Positions 7,687 through 15,357 of a stretch of DNA of 35,867 nt are shown here, piece by piece. Location: assembly GCF_009377205.1 (NCBI RefSeq), contig NZ_VJZE01000041.1, positions 1 through 35,867 on the forward strand, given 5' to 3'. The position numbers and the translations under genes were made by a program. Within the stretch, counting starts at the first letter, position 1, and every line of letters starts with the position of its first letter. The notes beneath the pieces were generated by a model. The model was not told where the DNA came from, searched no databases, and worked only from the letters and a program-made list of their open reading frames with translations. This DNA comes from Streptomyces phyllanthi. GTDB taxonomy: Bacteria > Actinomycetota > Actinomycetes > Streptomycetales > Streptomycetaceae.

Positions 7687-9308
7687 GACAGGTTCCCCTC
7701 CGGCGACGTACGACCCTCCGGCGACGTACGACCCTCCAGCGACGCCCGACCGCCCAGTGACGCGCGACCGCCCAGTGACGCGCGACCCTCCAGTACGGCG
7801 GCCGAGGGCCTGCGCTCACCGAAGCGCGTCGCCTGCTCGAAGGCGTACCCGGCCCGCAGCACGTCCCAGTCCGCCCGGTGCGGACCCACCACCTGAAGGC
7901 CGACCGGCAGGCCCTGCGCGGTGAAACCGGCGGGGACGGACAGCGCGGGGCAGCCCGTGACGGAGATCAGATACGCCGAGCGCATCCAGTCCAGATACGT
8001 CTCCATCGGCGTGCCGTCCACCGACGCCGGGTAGGGCAGCCGGATGTCGAACGGCGCGACCTGACTGACCGGCAGCAGGAGCAGGTCGTACGTCTCGAAG
8101 AACTCCCGGACCCGGTGGAAGAGGGCGGCCTGCTCCAGCTGGGCCAGCCCCAGGTCCGGGCCGCTGAGCCCCCACCCCTGCTCGATGTTCCACACCACGT
8201 CGCGGGACATCCGGTGCCGGTGCTCCTCCAGCAGCGGCCCGTAGGCCAGCTCCATCTGCCAGGCCCGCTGGATCAGGAACACGTCGTCGGCGCCCGACAG
8301 GTCGGGGCAGGCCTCCTCGACCTCGCAGCCCAGCCCGGCGAACACCTCGACCGCGGGCCGGAGCACGTCCCGTACCTCCGCGTCCACGGGCACGGCCCCG
8401 CCGAGATCGGGCGACCAGGCGACCCGCAGACCCCGTACGTCACTCTCCAGTCCGCCCGCGAACGCCGAACCCGGTGTCTCCAGGGCGCGCGGGTCGCGCG
8501 GGTCCGGACCGGCCAGCACGGACAGCGCGAGGGCGACGTCCGCCACGGTCCTGGCCATGGGGCCCTTCACCGAGAGCTGACCCCACGGCGCCTTGTCCGG
8601 CCACGAGGGGACCCGGCCGGGGGAGGGGCGCAGACCGACCACGTTGTTGAAGGAGGCGGGATTGCGGAGCGAGCCGCCCGTGTCACTGCCGTCGGCGAGG
8701 GGCTGCATACCGCAGGCGAGGGCCGCTCCCGCGCCACCGCTGCTGCCGCCGGCGCTGCGCGAGAGGTCGTACGGGTTGCGGGTGGCGCCGAAGACGGGAT
8801 TCACGGTGTGCGAGCCCATACCGAGTTCGGGGACGTTGGTCTTGCCGATGGTGATGGCTCCGGCGCCGCGCAGGCGCTCGACGACCAGATGGTCCCGGTC
8901 GGGGACACGGTCGGCGAAGACCGGTGAACCGTACGTCGTGCGGATGCCGGCCGTGTCGTGGAGGTCCTTGTGCGCGACGGGCAGCCCGTGCAGCGGGCCG
9001 GTCTCCGCCCCGGACGCCAGCCGCTCGTCCGCCTCGGCCGCCCGCTCCAGCGCCTGGTCGGCGACGAGACTGACGACGGCGTTCACCTCCGGATTGGCCC
9101 GCTCGATCCGTTCCAGGTGCGCGGTGACGACCTCCCGGGCGGACACCTCGCGGCGCCGGATGGCGGCGGCGAGCTCGGTGGCGGTCCAGAAGCACAGGTC
9201 CGACCCGTGAGCGGTGGCCCCCTCCGTGCCGGCCCCCTCGGTGCTGGTCCCCCCCGCTGCGGCCTCCTTCGCGGTGGACAGGTCCGTAGTGGTCACGGTG
9301 CGGTTCAC
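7683..9308 (-). CDS. amidase signature family hydrolase
   Basis: 541 aa amidase with a complete Ser-cisSer-Lys triad: Lys114 in VAHKD, GGSSGG at about 187-192 and the nucleophile Ser213 in DTGGSLRNPA. It hydrolyses an amide bond in an unknown small molecule. The GTG start at 9308 has GGAGG upstream and overlaps the transporter stop as GTGA; the stop overlaps the next gene the same way. The N-terminus (11-36) is Thr/Ala/Gly-rich and the last 35 residues are a six-residue tandem repeat (EGRASL-like) encoded by an 18-bp minisatellite, beyond the normal end of the family. Not GatA: there is no GatB/C context, and it sits with a transporter and an oxidase. Confidence 0.9.
   Translation of the reverse strand: MNRTVTTTDLSTAKEAAAGGTSTEGAGTEGATAHGSDLCFWTATELAAAIRRREVSAREVVTAHLERIERANPEVNAVVSLVADQALERAAEADERLASGAETGPLHGLPVAHKDLHDTAGIRTTYGSPVFADRVPDRDHLVVERLRGAGAITIGKTNVPELGMGSHTVNPVFGATRNPYDLSRSAGGSSGGAGAALACGMQPLADGSDTGGSLRNPASFNNVVGLRPSPGRVPSWPDKAPWGQLSVKGPMARTVADVALALSVLAGPDPRDPRALETPGSAFAGGLESDVRGLRVAWSPDLGGAVPVDAEVRDVLRPAVEVFAGLGCEVEEACPDLSGADDVFLIQRAWQMELAYGPLLEEHRHRMSRDVVWNIEQGWGLSGPDLGLAQLEQAALFHRVREFFETYDLLLLPVSQVAPFDIRLPYPASVDGTPMETYLDWMRSAYLISVTGCPALSVPAGFTAQGLPVGLQVVGPHRADWDVLRAGYAFEQATRFGERRPSAAVLEGRASLGGRASLGGRASLEGRTSPEGRTSPEGNLS
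7696..7795 (-). repeat. 18-bp tandem repeat in the 3' end of the amidase gene
   Basis: Five complete 18-bp units (7696, 7714, 7732, 7750 and 7768) and a partial sixth. Units 1 and 2 are identical, as are units 4 and 5. The period keeps the frame and encodes a repeated hexapeptide of the type EGR-T/A-S-P/L. Confidence 0.9.
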
Positions 9309-10627
9309 GCCCCTCCGATCGTTTCCTTGAGCTGTACGACGGCGAGCACTCCGAACAGGACGAAGGAGCCGGACAGCAGCACATTGCCGGTGATCTTGTT
9401 GCGGTATACGGGCTCGACGCCCCGCCGGTTGAGCAGCACCAGCAGCGCCCCGGACAGCAGCGGCAGGATCAGCGACCCCACGGCGGCATACGTCAGCACC
9501 AGGGGCACCGGCCGCCCCAGGAACGTGACCGCGAGGGCCGCGACCACGCAGTACAGCAGGAAGAGGCGGAAGGGACGGCTGTGCTGCGCCATGTGCGGCT
9601 CGGCCTCCGCGTCCGGTACGCCGCGCATCGTCCGCAGCGAGTCGGACAGCAGATAGCACAGCGCGTTGAACCCGCCGACGAGCGCGCTCAGCGTCACCAG
9701 GAAGAACGTCCCCAGGAACAGCACGCGGGCCACCGACCCCAGGTCCGCGCCGAGCGGATCGGCGAGCGCGGCCAGCCCCTCGTTGCCGGTGATGGTCCTG
9801 CCGGTTCCGAAGAGCAGACCCGCGCCCACCACCGTCGTACAGAGCACGAACAGGAAGGTGACCGCGTAACTCACCGCCGAGTCCGCCCGCATGACGCGCA
9901 GCCGGCTCCGGTCCCGCCAGCCCTTCTCCCGCACCCAGTAGCTGTACGAGGCGATACCGGCCGTACCGCCCACGCCGCCGATGAGAGCGAGCACCGTCAC
10001 CATGTCCCCCTCCGGCAGCCTCGGGCGCAGCGAGGAGAACAGGCCGGTCGGATCGTCGGTGGTGGCCAGCGTGACCACCGCCAGCACGACCATGCCGAGG
10101 AACTTGGCGAGCATGAAGACGCTCATCACCCGCTCGAAGAGCGTGTACCGCCCCACGTACACGATCGCCGCGGACACCAGCGCGATCGCCACGGCCGACG
10201 GCCTCACCGGCAGCACGGGGAACAGCGTGGACAGCGCCAGCGCCGCCACCGAGCTCAGCGCCGCACCATAGATCAGCCCGATGACGAGGACGAACCCGAA
10301 GAACGCCACCGGCAGCCAGCGCCCGACCGACCCGAGGCCGGCGATCACGGTACGGCCGGTCGCCATGTACAGGCGCCCCACGGCCTCGGTGAGCGCGTAC
10401 TTCACGACGACGCCGATGAGGATCGCCCACAGCAGGGCCATCCCGTACCCGGCGGCACCCGCGAGGGACGTCACCATGTCACCGGCGCCGACGCTCGTGG
10501 CCGCCAGGACCAGTCCGGGGCCCAGGACCGCCAGTGGCCCGCGCCGGGCGGTGGGGGCCGGTGCGGTGCCGAGGGGCCGATCCGTCCGTGGCTGTGGGGG
10601 ACTGCCGGGGGCAGGAGTCGCGGTCAC
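9305..10627 (-). CDS. NRAMP-fold transporter lacking the DPGN metal motif
   Basis: 440 aa polytopic membrane protein with about eleven helices and the NRAMP (LeuT-fold) layout. The first helix begins GPGLVLAAT as in MntH/NRAMP, but where the metal-binding DPGN is expected it reads GAGD (about 47-50), and the sixth-helix MPH motif is replaced by GGTAGIASYSYWVREKGW. The residues that ligate Mn/Fe in canonical NRAMPs are therefore absent, so the cargo may not be a divalent metal. The GTG start at 10627 is chosen for GGAGG 8 bases upstream; earlier in-frame starts to 10753 lack a site and would run into the divergent promoter. It is first in the operon with the amidase and DadA-like oxidase. Confidence 0.85.
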   Translation of the reverse strand: MTATPAPGSPPQPRTDRPLGTAPAPTARRGPLAVLGPGLVLAATSVGAGDMVTSLAGAAGYGMALLWAILIGVVVKYALTEAVGRLYMATGRTVIAGLGSVGRWLPVAFFGFVLVIGLIYGAALSSVAALALSTLFPVLPVRPSAVAIALVSAAIVYVGRYTLFERVMSVFMLAKFLGMVVLAVVTLATTDDPTGLFSSLRPRLPEGDMVTVLALIGGVGGTAGIASYSYWVREKGWRDRSRLRVMRADSAVSYAVTFLFVLCTTVVGAGLLFGTGRTITGNEGLAALADPLGADLGSVARVLFLGTFFLVTLSALVGGFNALCYLLSDSLRTMRGVPDAEAEPHMAQHSRPFRLFLLYCVVAALAVTFLGRPVPLVLTYAAVGSLILPLLSGALLVLLNRRGVEPVYRNKITGNVLLSGSFVLFGVLAVVQLKETIGGA

Positions 10628-10782
10628 GTCAACCACCTCCGTACATCGGGGAGTCACGGGAGTCATGGGTTCGTGCAGCTTGTACGGTCGGTGCGACTCC
10701 CCCTCCGGCAGATTCGGGCACACTGACGGAAGGGAACAAGTTTTCCAGCGCAAGTGACGGAATCAGCCATATGCTGGGTCCG
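10628..10782. promoter_or_regulatory. divergent promoter region, Lrp regulator and transporter operon
   Basis: 155 bases shared by the Lrp gene (plus) and the transporter operon (minus). TATGCT at 10770-10775 lies 7 bases before the Lrp ATG at 10783 and would give a leaderless start. An AT-richer imperfect palindrome GGAACAAGTTTTCC (10732-10745, 10 of 14 positions symmetric) is a possible operator. No good -35 was found on either strand. Confidence 0.4.
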
Positions 10783-11784
10783 ATGGACGCACGGCAGACC
10801 GGTTCCGTGGCGGATTCGCTGGACCGACGCATCATCAGCGCGCTGCAGATCGACGGCCGCGCCTCATGGCACCGCATCGCGGCGGCGCTCGGTGAGCCCG
10901 AACGCACGGTCGTGCGCCGGGGCTCCCGGCTGCTGGAGTCCGGGCTGGTACGGATCGGGGCCATGGCGGTGCGTGGCCGCGGCACGGTGGTCGGGGTGCG
11001 CTGCGCGCCCGGGCAGGCACGGCTGGCCGCGACGGCTCTGGCGCGTCGCCCCGACTGCCTCTGGGCCCACGTGCTGACCGGCACCTTCGACTGCGTCGCG
11101 GAACTGCAGTGCCCCCGCGACCACCTCGCCGGCCAGGTGATGGACGAACTCCCCGGCCTTCCGGGCGCGTTGGAGATCCGCACCCTCCCCGTACTGCGCC
11201 ATGTCCGCACGATCCGCGAGTGGCACGCGGGTCTGCTCACCGGTGCGGAGATCGCCGCGCTGGCCGACGGCGACCCGGCGGCTCCGACCCACGCCACGGG
11301 CGATGTGCTGCAGAACTTCGACACGGCCCGCGAACTCCCCCGTCCGGACCGGCTGATGCTTCATGTCCTGGCCGAGGACGGGCGGTGCACCTACGAGGAA
11401 CTCGCCCGGGTGTCCGGGGTGTCCGAGGCCACGGCACGGAGACGGCTGGGCGCGCTGCGGCGGGAGGGAAGGGTGCGCATCCGCGCCGTGATCGAGCCGA
11501 CGCTGCTCGGACTCCACGTGGAGGCGCTGCTCTGGTTGGGCACCGTCCCCTCCAGGGTTCACGCGGTGACCAAGGCGCTCTCCGAGTCCGCCCACGTCCG
11601 TTACGTCAGCTTCGTCACCGGCGAACGCCAGCTCCTGGCCCTGACGGCCTTCCCCGACGAGCCGGCCCTCCACGACTTCGTCACGCTGTCCCCGTGGCTG
11701 CAGGACGTGGCGTCCGTGGACGTGTCGATGATCCTCGGCTCACTGAAACGGGGCGGAATGCCGGCGCCGTGGCTGCGCGGCTGA
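10783..11784 (+). CDS. Lrp/AsnC family regulator, two fused modules
   Basis: 333 aa, about twice the length of a normal Lrp/AsnC protein. Two winged-helix segments are seen: SLDRRIISALQIDGRASWHR near residues 8-27, and PDRLMLHVLAEDGRCTYEEL followed by ARVSGVSEATARRRLGALRR in the second half. Each is followed by a RAM-like ligand domain. Lrp/AsnC proteins sense amino acids or related small molecules. It is divergent from the transporter-amidase-oxidase operon and is the obvious candidate regulator. No ribosome site precedes either the ATG at 10771 or that at 10783; the latter is chosen because a TATGCT -10 box 7 bases upstream fits leaderless initiation. Confidence 0.88.
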   Translation: MDARQTGSVADSLDRRIISALQIDGRASWHRIAAALGEPERTVVRRGSRLLESGLVRIGAMAVRGRGTVVGVRCAPGQARLAATALARRPDCLWAHVLTGTFDCVAELQCPRDHLAGQVMDELPGLPGALEIRTLPVLRHVRTIREWHAGLLTGAEIAALADGDPAAPTHATGDVLQNFDTARELPRPDRLMLHVLAEDGRCTYEELARVSGVSEATARRRLGALRREGRVRIRAVIEPTLLGLHVEALLWLGTVPSRVHAVTKALSESAHVRYVSFVTGERQLLALTAFPDEPALHDFVTLSPWLQDVASVDVSMILGSLKRGGMPAPWLRG

Positions 11785-11803
11785 AAGCTCCGTGGTCCAC
11801 GCG

Positions 11804-12583
11804 TCAGACCACGACGACCCGCACCCCCGCCTCCTCGAACGCCCGCACCGTCTCCGCCTCCACCGCCGTATCCGTGACCAGCGTGTCCACCGCCTCGGTG
11901 GCGCAGATCCGGGCGAAGGCCCGGCCGCCCAGTTTGCTGGAGTCGGCGGCCACGACGACGCGTTCGGAGCGCTCGCACAGCAGGCGGTTGATCGCGGCCT
12001 CGGCCTCGTCGTGTGCCGCCGCGCCGTGTGTGACGTCGAAGGCGACCACCCCGAGCACGGCCACGTCCATGGTGATCTGGCTGAGCACCCCGTCCGCGAG
12101 CGGGCCGACGAGCTCGTACGAGGAGGGGCGGGCGACGCCACCCGTCAGCACGATCTTGAACTGGGGCCGCACGGCGAGCTCGCCTGCGATGTTGAGCGCG
12201 TTGGTGACGACGGTCAGCGCGGGTGAACCGGAGGTGAGGTCGCCGCGCACGGCCAGGGCGCGCGCGACCTCCGTCGTGGTCGTGCCCCCGGTCAGGCCCA
12301 CTGCCTCACCCGGGGAGACCAGGCCCGCGACCGCCTTCGCGATGCGCTGCTTCTCGGAGGCGTGGCGGGCGGTCTTGTAGCGCAGCGGCAGCTCGTACGA
12401 CACACCGTGCACGACCGCCCCGCCCCGGGTGCGCACGAGCATCTGCTGCTCGGCGAGCTGGTCCAGGTCGCGGCGGATCGTCGCGGCCGACACCGACAGC
12501 TCGGCCGCCGCCTGCTCGACCTCCAGCCGCCCTCGCTCGACGAGCAGTTCCAGCAGTGCCTTCCAGCGGGCGTCACGCGACAT
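11804..12583 (-). CDS. DeoR family transcriptional regulator, AgaR-like
   Basis: 259 aa DeoR-type repressor. The N-terminal winged helix reads RWKALLELLVERGRLEVEQA then LSVSAATIRRDLDQLAEQ; the C-terminal sugar-phosphate sensing domain has the usual GLTGGTTTTEVAR, VVTNALNIA, LTGGV and ADSSKLGGRAF motifs. The start at 12583 is chosen as the DeoR N-terminus (MSRDARW) with AAGGGG upstream; the frame runs open to 12703 but that would cover the promoter. It is divergent from the SIS protein and aldolase genes and likely represses them in response to a sugar phosphate, as AgaR does for N-acetylgalactosamine genes. Confidence 0.9.
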   Translation of the reverse strand: MSRDARWKALLELLVERGRLEVEQAAAELSVSAATIRRDLDQLAEQQMLVRTRGGAVVHGVSYELPLRYKTARHASEKQRIAKAVAGLVSPGEAVGLTGGTTTTEVARALAVRGDLTSGSPALTVVTNALNIAGELAVRPQFKIVLTGGVARPSSYELVGPLADGVLSQITMDVAVLGVVAFDVTHGAAAHDEAEAAINRLLCERSERVVVAADSSKLGGRAFARICATEAVDTLVTDTAVEAETVRAFEEAGVRVVVV

Positions 12584-12640
12584 CCGCACCACCCCTTCGT
12601 CCGTCGATCTTCCGGCGAACTCTAGCGCAGCAAGAGGCCA

Positions 12641-12696
12641 CTCAATGCTTGATACTGCTTGGAATAGAGCTATATCTTGCAGGAACAAGCATGCGT
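12641..12696. promoter_or_regulatory. divergent promoter and TGCTTG repeat operator
   Basis: AT-rich island between the DeoR and SIS genes. TGCTTG occurs at 12646-12651 and 12656-12661, exactly one helical turn apart, and inverted (CAAGCA) at 12686-12691. A plus-strand promoter TTGATA (12650-12655), 17-base spacer, TATCTT (12673-12678) overlaps the direct repeats. This is a likely binding site for the adjacent DeoR protein. Confidence 0.55.
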
Positions 12697-12720
12697 GCGA
12701 CATCCGCAGAAGGGGCCGCC

Positions 12721-13611
12721 ATGACCCATGTCGAGGACGAGCTGACCAGCCAGCCCGAGTGCTGGGCCCGTGCCGCCTCGGAGGCGGCGGGACACGGCGG
12801 GGTGCTGCCGCCGCCCGGCGAGCGCGTCGCGATCGTGGGGTGCGGAACCTCGTACTTCATGGGGCAGTCCGTCGCGGTCCTGCGCGAGCGGGCCGGACAC
12901 GGCGAGACGGACGCCTTCGCCGCCTCCGAGTTCCCGGACGGCCGCCCGTACGACCGGGTCGTCGCCCTCACCCGCTCCGGCACCACCACCGAGGTACTCG
13001 ACCTCCTCGGCCGACTGCGTGGCCGTACCCGCACGGTCGCGATCACCGCGGACCCGGACACCCCCGTGGCGGCGGCCGCCGACGACCTCGTCGTACTGGA
13101 CTTCGCCGACGAACGGTCCGTCGTCCAGACCCGTTTCGCGACCACGGCCCTCACCCTGCTGCGCGCCCACCTCGGGCTGCACACCGACGCGGTGGTCACC
13201 GACGCGCGCTCCGCTCTGGACACCCCGCTGCCCGAAGGCCTCGTCGACCGCACGCAGTTCACCTTCCTGGGCCGCGGCTGGACCGTCGGGCTCGCGAACG
13301 AGGCCGCGCTCAAGATGCGCGAGGCCTCGCTGGCGTGGGCCGAGGCGTACCCGGCGATGGAGTACCGGCACGGACCCATCAGCATCACTACCCACGGAAC
13401 CGCCACCTGGATGCTCGGTGAGGCCCCCGAAGGACTGGCCCGACAGGTGGGCGACACAGGCGGGTTGTGGGTGTCCGAGGGGCTCGATCCACTCGCCGGA
13501 CTCGTTCGCGCCCAGCGGCTCGCGGTGGCCGTGGCGGCCGCCCGCGGACTCGACCCGGACCGGCCGCGCCACCTCACCCGCTCGGTGATCCTCGGCCCGG
13601 CCACCCACTGA
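12721..13611 (+). CDS. double-SIS-domain sugar-phosphate isomerase/deaminase, AgaS-like
   Basis: 296 aa soluble protein with two sugar isomerase (SIS) domains. The first has VGCGTSYFMGQSVAVL and TRSGTTTEVL; the second has LGRGWTVGLANEAALKMREA and AEAYPAMEYRHGP, the pattern of GlmS isomerase halves, AgaS and fructosamine deglycases. There is no glutaminase domain. It probably isomerises and deaminates an amino-sugar phosphate in the cytoplasm. AAGGGG lies 8 bases before the ATG. The aldolase gene follows after 12 bases, and the DeoR regulator is divergent, so this looks like an inducible amino-sugar pathway; no kinase or transporter for the sugar is in the window. Confidence 0.87.
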   Translation: MTHVEDELTSQPECWARAASEAAGHGGVLPPPGERVAIVGCGTSYFMGQSVAVLRERAGHGETDAFAASEFPDGRPYDRVVALTRSGTTTEVLDLLGRLRGRTRTVAITADPDTPVAAAADDLVVLDFADERSVVQTRFATTALTLLRAHLGLHTDAVVTDARSALDTPLPEGLVDRTQFTFLGRGWTVGLANEAALKMREASLAWAEAYPAMEYRHGPISITTHGTATWMLGEAPEGLARQVGDTGGLWVSEGLDPLAGLVRAQRLAVAVAAARGLDPDRPRHLTRSVILGPATH

Positions 13612-13623
13612 CCAGGAGGAGCC

Positions 13624-14487
13624 GTGCCCCTCACCACCACCGGTGAACTGATCAGCCGCGCCGCCGCGGCCCGCTCCGCGGTCCCCGCGTTCAACATCAT
13701 CACCCTGGAACATGTCGAGGCCGTCGTCGCGGGCGCGGAAGCGGCGGGGGCGCCCGTCGTCCTCCAGGTCAGCGAGAACGCGGTCAGGTTCCGCCACGGC
13801 CGGCTGCTCCCGCTGGCACGCGCCGCGACCGCCGCCGCCGAACGGGCGCGGGTCCCCGTCGCGCTCCACCTCGACCACGTCCGGAGCGACGACCTGCTGC
13901 GCCAGGCGGCCGACGCCGGGTTCAGCTCCGTGATGTACGACGCGTCACACCTGCCGTACGACCGGAACCTCGCCGCCACCCGTGCCGCCGTCGGCCTGGT
14001 CCACGCCCAAGGGCTCTGGATCGAGGCCGAGTTGGGAGAGGTGGGCGGCAAGGACGGGGCACCGCCCCTCGACGCGCACGCACCCGGCGCCCGTACCGAC
14101 CCCGACGAGGCGCGGGCCTTCGTCAACGACTCCGGCGTGGACGCGCTGGCCGTGGCGATCGGCAGCGCGCACGCGATGACCACGCGCACCGCGGTCCTCG
14201 ACCACACCCTCCTCGCACGCCTGGGCGCCGCCCTGGGCGTCCCCCTCGTCCTCCACGGCTCCTCCGGCGTGCCCGACGACGAACTGCGGGCGGCCGTCGC
14301 GGGCGGTGTCGCCAAGGTGAACATCGGCACCGCGCTCAACATCGCCATGACGGGAGCCGTACGGGACTTTCTCACCACCCACCCCGAGGTCGTGGACCCG
14401 CGGAAATATCTGAGCACGGCACGGGACGCCATGGTGGAGACGGTGACCCGGCTCATCCGAGCCCTGTGCGCGCGACCGGCCCCCTGA
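13624..14487 (+). CDS. class II fructose/tagatose-bisphosphate aldolase family protein
   Basis: 287 aa class II aldolase of the GatY/KbaY/FbaA group, which splits a ketose bisphosphate into dihydroxyacetone phosphate and an aldehyde. Zinc and active-site segments are visible: PAFNIITLEHVEAV, LHLDH, IEAELGEVGG, AIGSAHAMT and LVLHGSSG, then VNIGTAL. AGGAGGAG precedes the GTG start. It follows the SIS gene by 12 bases in the same operon. Context with AgaR-like and AgaS-like neighbours favours tagatose-1,6-bisphosphate or a related amino-sugar catabolic substrate over the glycolytic role, but sequence alone does not decide. Confidence 0.9.
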   Translation: MPLTTTGELISRAAAARSAVPAFNIITLEHVEAVVAGAEAAGAPVVLQVSENAVRFRHGRLLPLARAATAAAERARVPVALHLDHVRSDDLLRQAADAGFSSVMYDASHLPYDRNLAATRAAVGLVHAQGLWIEAELGEVGGKDGAPPLDAHAPGARTDPDEARAFVNDSGVDALAVAIGSAHAMTTRTAVLDHTLLARLGAALGVPLVLHGSSGVPDDELRAAVAGGVAKVNIGTALNIAMTGAVRDFLTTHPEVVDPRKYLSTARDAMVETVTRLIRALCARPAP

Positions 14488-14500
14488 CGGACCCCGCTGG

Positions 14501-14506
14501 TAATTT
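14501..14506 (+). promoter_or_regulatory. -10 box for leaderless AraC gene
   Basis: TAATTT ends 6 bases before the ATG at 14513, with no ribosome site between, so transcription probably starts at or next to the start codon. It lies in the 25-base gap after the aldolase. Confidence 0.5.
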
Positions 14507-14512
14507 CCCACC

Positions 14513-15295
14513 ATGCGGAAGACGGAGATCCACCTCGGCGAGCCGCCCGTCGTCGCGGCCGTCGGCGTGGGCGTGCACGGCGTCGCGAGCCGCACGGACG
14601 TGTTCCGGCTGCCCGAGCTGTGGCAACTGCACCTCTACCAGTACGACGCCGAACTGACCGTCGACGGTACGGCACACGCCGTACGCCCAGGCCGGGTGAG
14701 CCTCGTCCCGCCCGGCACCACGGTCCGCTACCGTTACCAGGGCCGCTCGGAGCACCTCTACGCGCATCTGCGCATCGCCCCGGCCGGCCCCTCCCGCACG
14801 GTGCCCCTCATGCAGGACACAGGACCCGAGCTGCCCTTCCTCACCCGTCTGCTGCTCCAGGCCGTGACCTCGGCCGCCCAGACCCCCGAACGCACCCGGT
14901 CCGAGATCTGGACGGCCTTGTGGCGCGTCGCCCACCTGAGTCCGGCTGCGGCACACTCCGGTCCCGGCGCCCACGCCCACCCTGCCGTCACGACCGCGAT
15001 CGCCCATATCGAGGCCCATCTGGCCACCCCGCTCACCGTGCCGGGCGTCGCCCGCCTGGCCGGGGTCTCCCACAACCACCTCACCCGGCTGTTCCGCACC
15101 GAGACGGGCACCACGGTGGTCGGTTACATCCGCCGCCGCAGGCTCGACCGAGCCCACCACCTCCTGCGTGCCACGACCCTCTCGATCCCCGCCGTGGCCG
15201 CCTCCGTCGGCATCCCCGACCTGCAGGCCTTCAACAAGGCGTGCCGCCGCGAACTGGGCGCCTCACCGCGCGCGCTGCGGGGGACTACCGTCTGA
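14513..15295 (+). CDS. AraC family transcriptional regulator
   Basis: 260 aa. The N-terminal half (about 10-110) is a cupin-like sensor (LHLYQYDAELTVDG, VRPGRVSLVPPGTTVRY); the C-terminal half (about 160-257) is the double helix-turn-helix, with PLTVPGVARLAGVSHNHLTR and the second helix SIPAVAASVGIPDLQAFNKA before the family signature end LGASPRALR. It lacks a ribosome site and has TAATTT at -10 distance, so it is likely leaderless with its own promoter. It follows the amino-sugar genes on the same strand and may control them. Its 3' end overlaps the convergent methyltransferase gene by 11 bases. Confidence 0.9.
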   Translation: MRKTEIHLGEPPVVAAVGVGVHGVASRTDVFRLPELWQLHLYQYDAELTVDGTAHAVRPGRVSLVPPGTTVRYRYQGRSEHLYAHLRIAPAGPSRTVPLMQDTGPELPFLTRLLLQAVTSAAQTPERTRSEIWTALWRVAHLSPAAAHSGPGAHAHPAVTTAIAHIEAHLATPLTVPGVARLAGVSHNHLTRLFRTETGTTVVGYIRRRRLDRAHHLLRATTLSIPAVAASVGIPDLQAFNKACRRELGASPRALRGTTV

Positions 15296-15357
15296 CGCCC
15301 TGCGAGGACCTACCGCCCGACGCTTTGCGGGATCCACCGCCCGACGCCTGCCTGACC
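15285..15357. repeat. 24-25 bp direct repeats at convergent gene ends
   Basis: Three imperfect copies beginning at 15285, 15310 and 15334 (CTACCGtCtGACGC-like). They hold the stop codons of the AraC gene and the RlmG-like gene and encode a degenerate repeated tail (ASGGGSRK, ASGGRSSQ) on the minus strand. Confidence 0.65.

Noticed and set aside
7696..7795. Possible CRISPR-like repeat
   Set aside because: Units are contiguous with no spacers and keep the amidase frame.
12642..14675. 677-codon minus-strand frame opposite the SIS and aldolase genes
   Set aside because: Ser/Arg-rich shadow without domains; the plus-strand genes have strong family motifs and ribosome sites.
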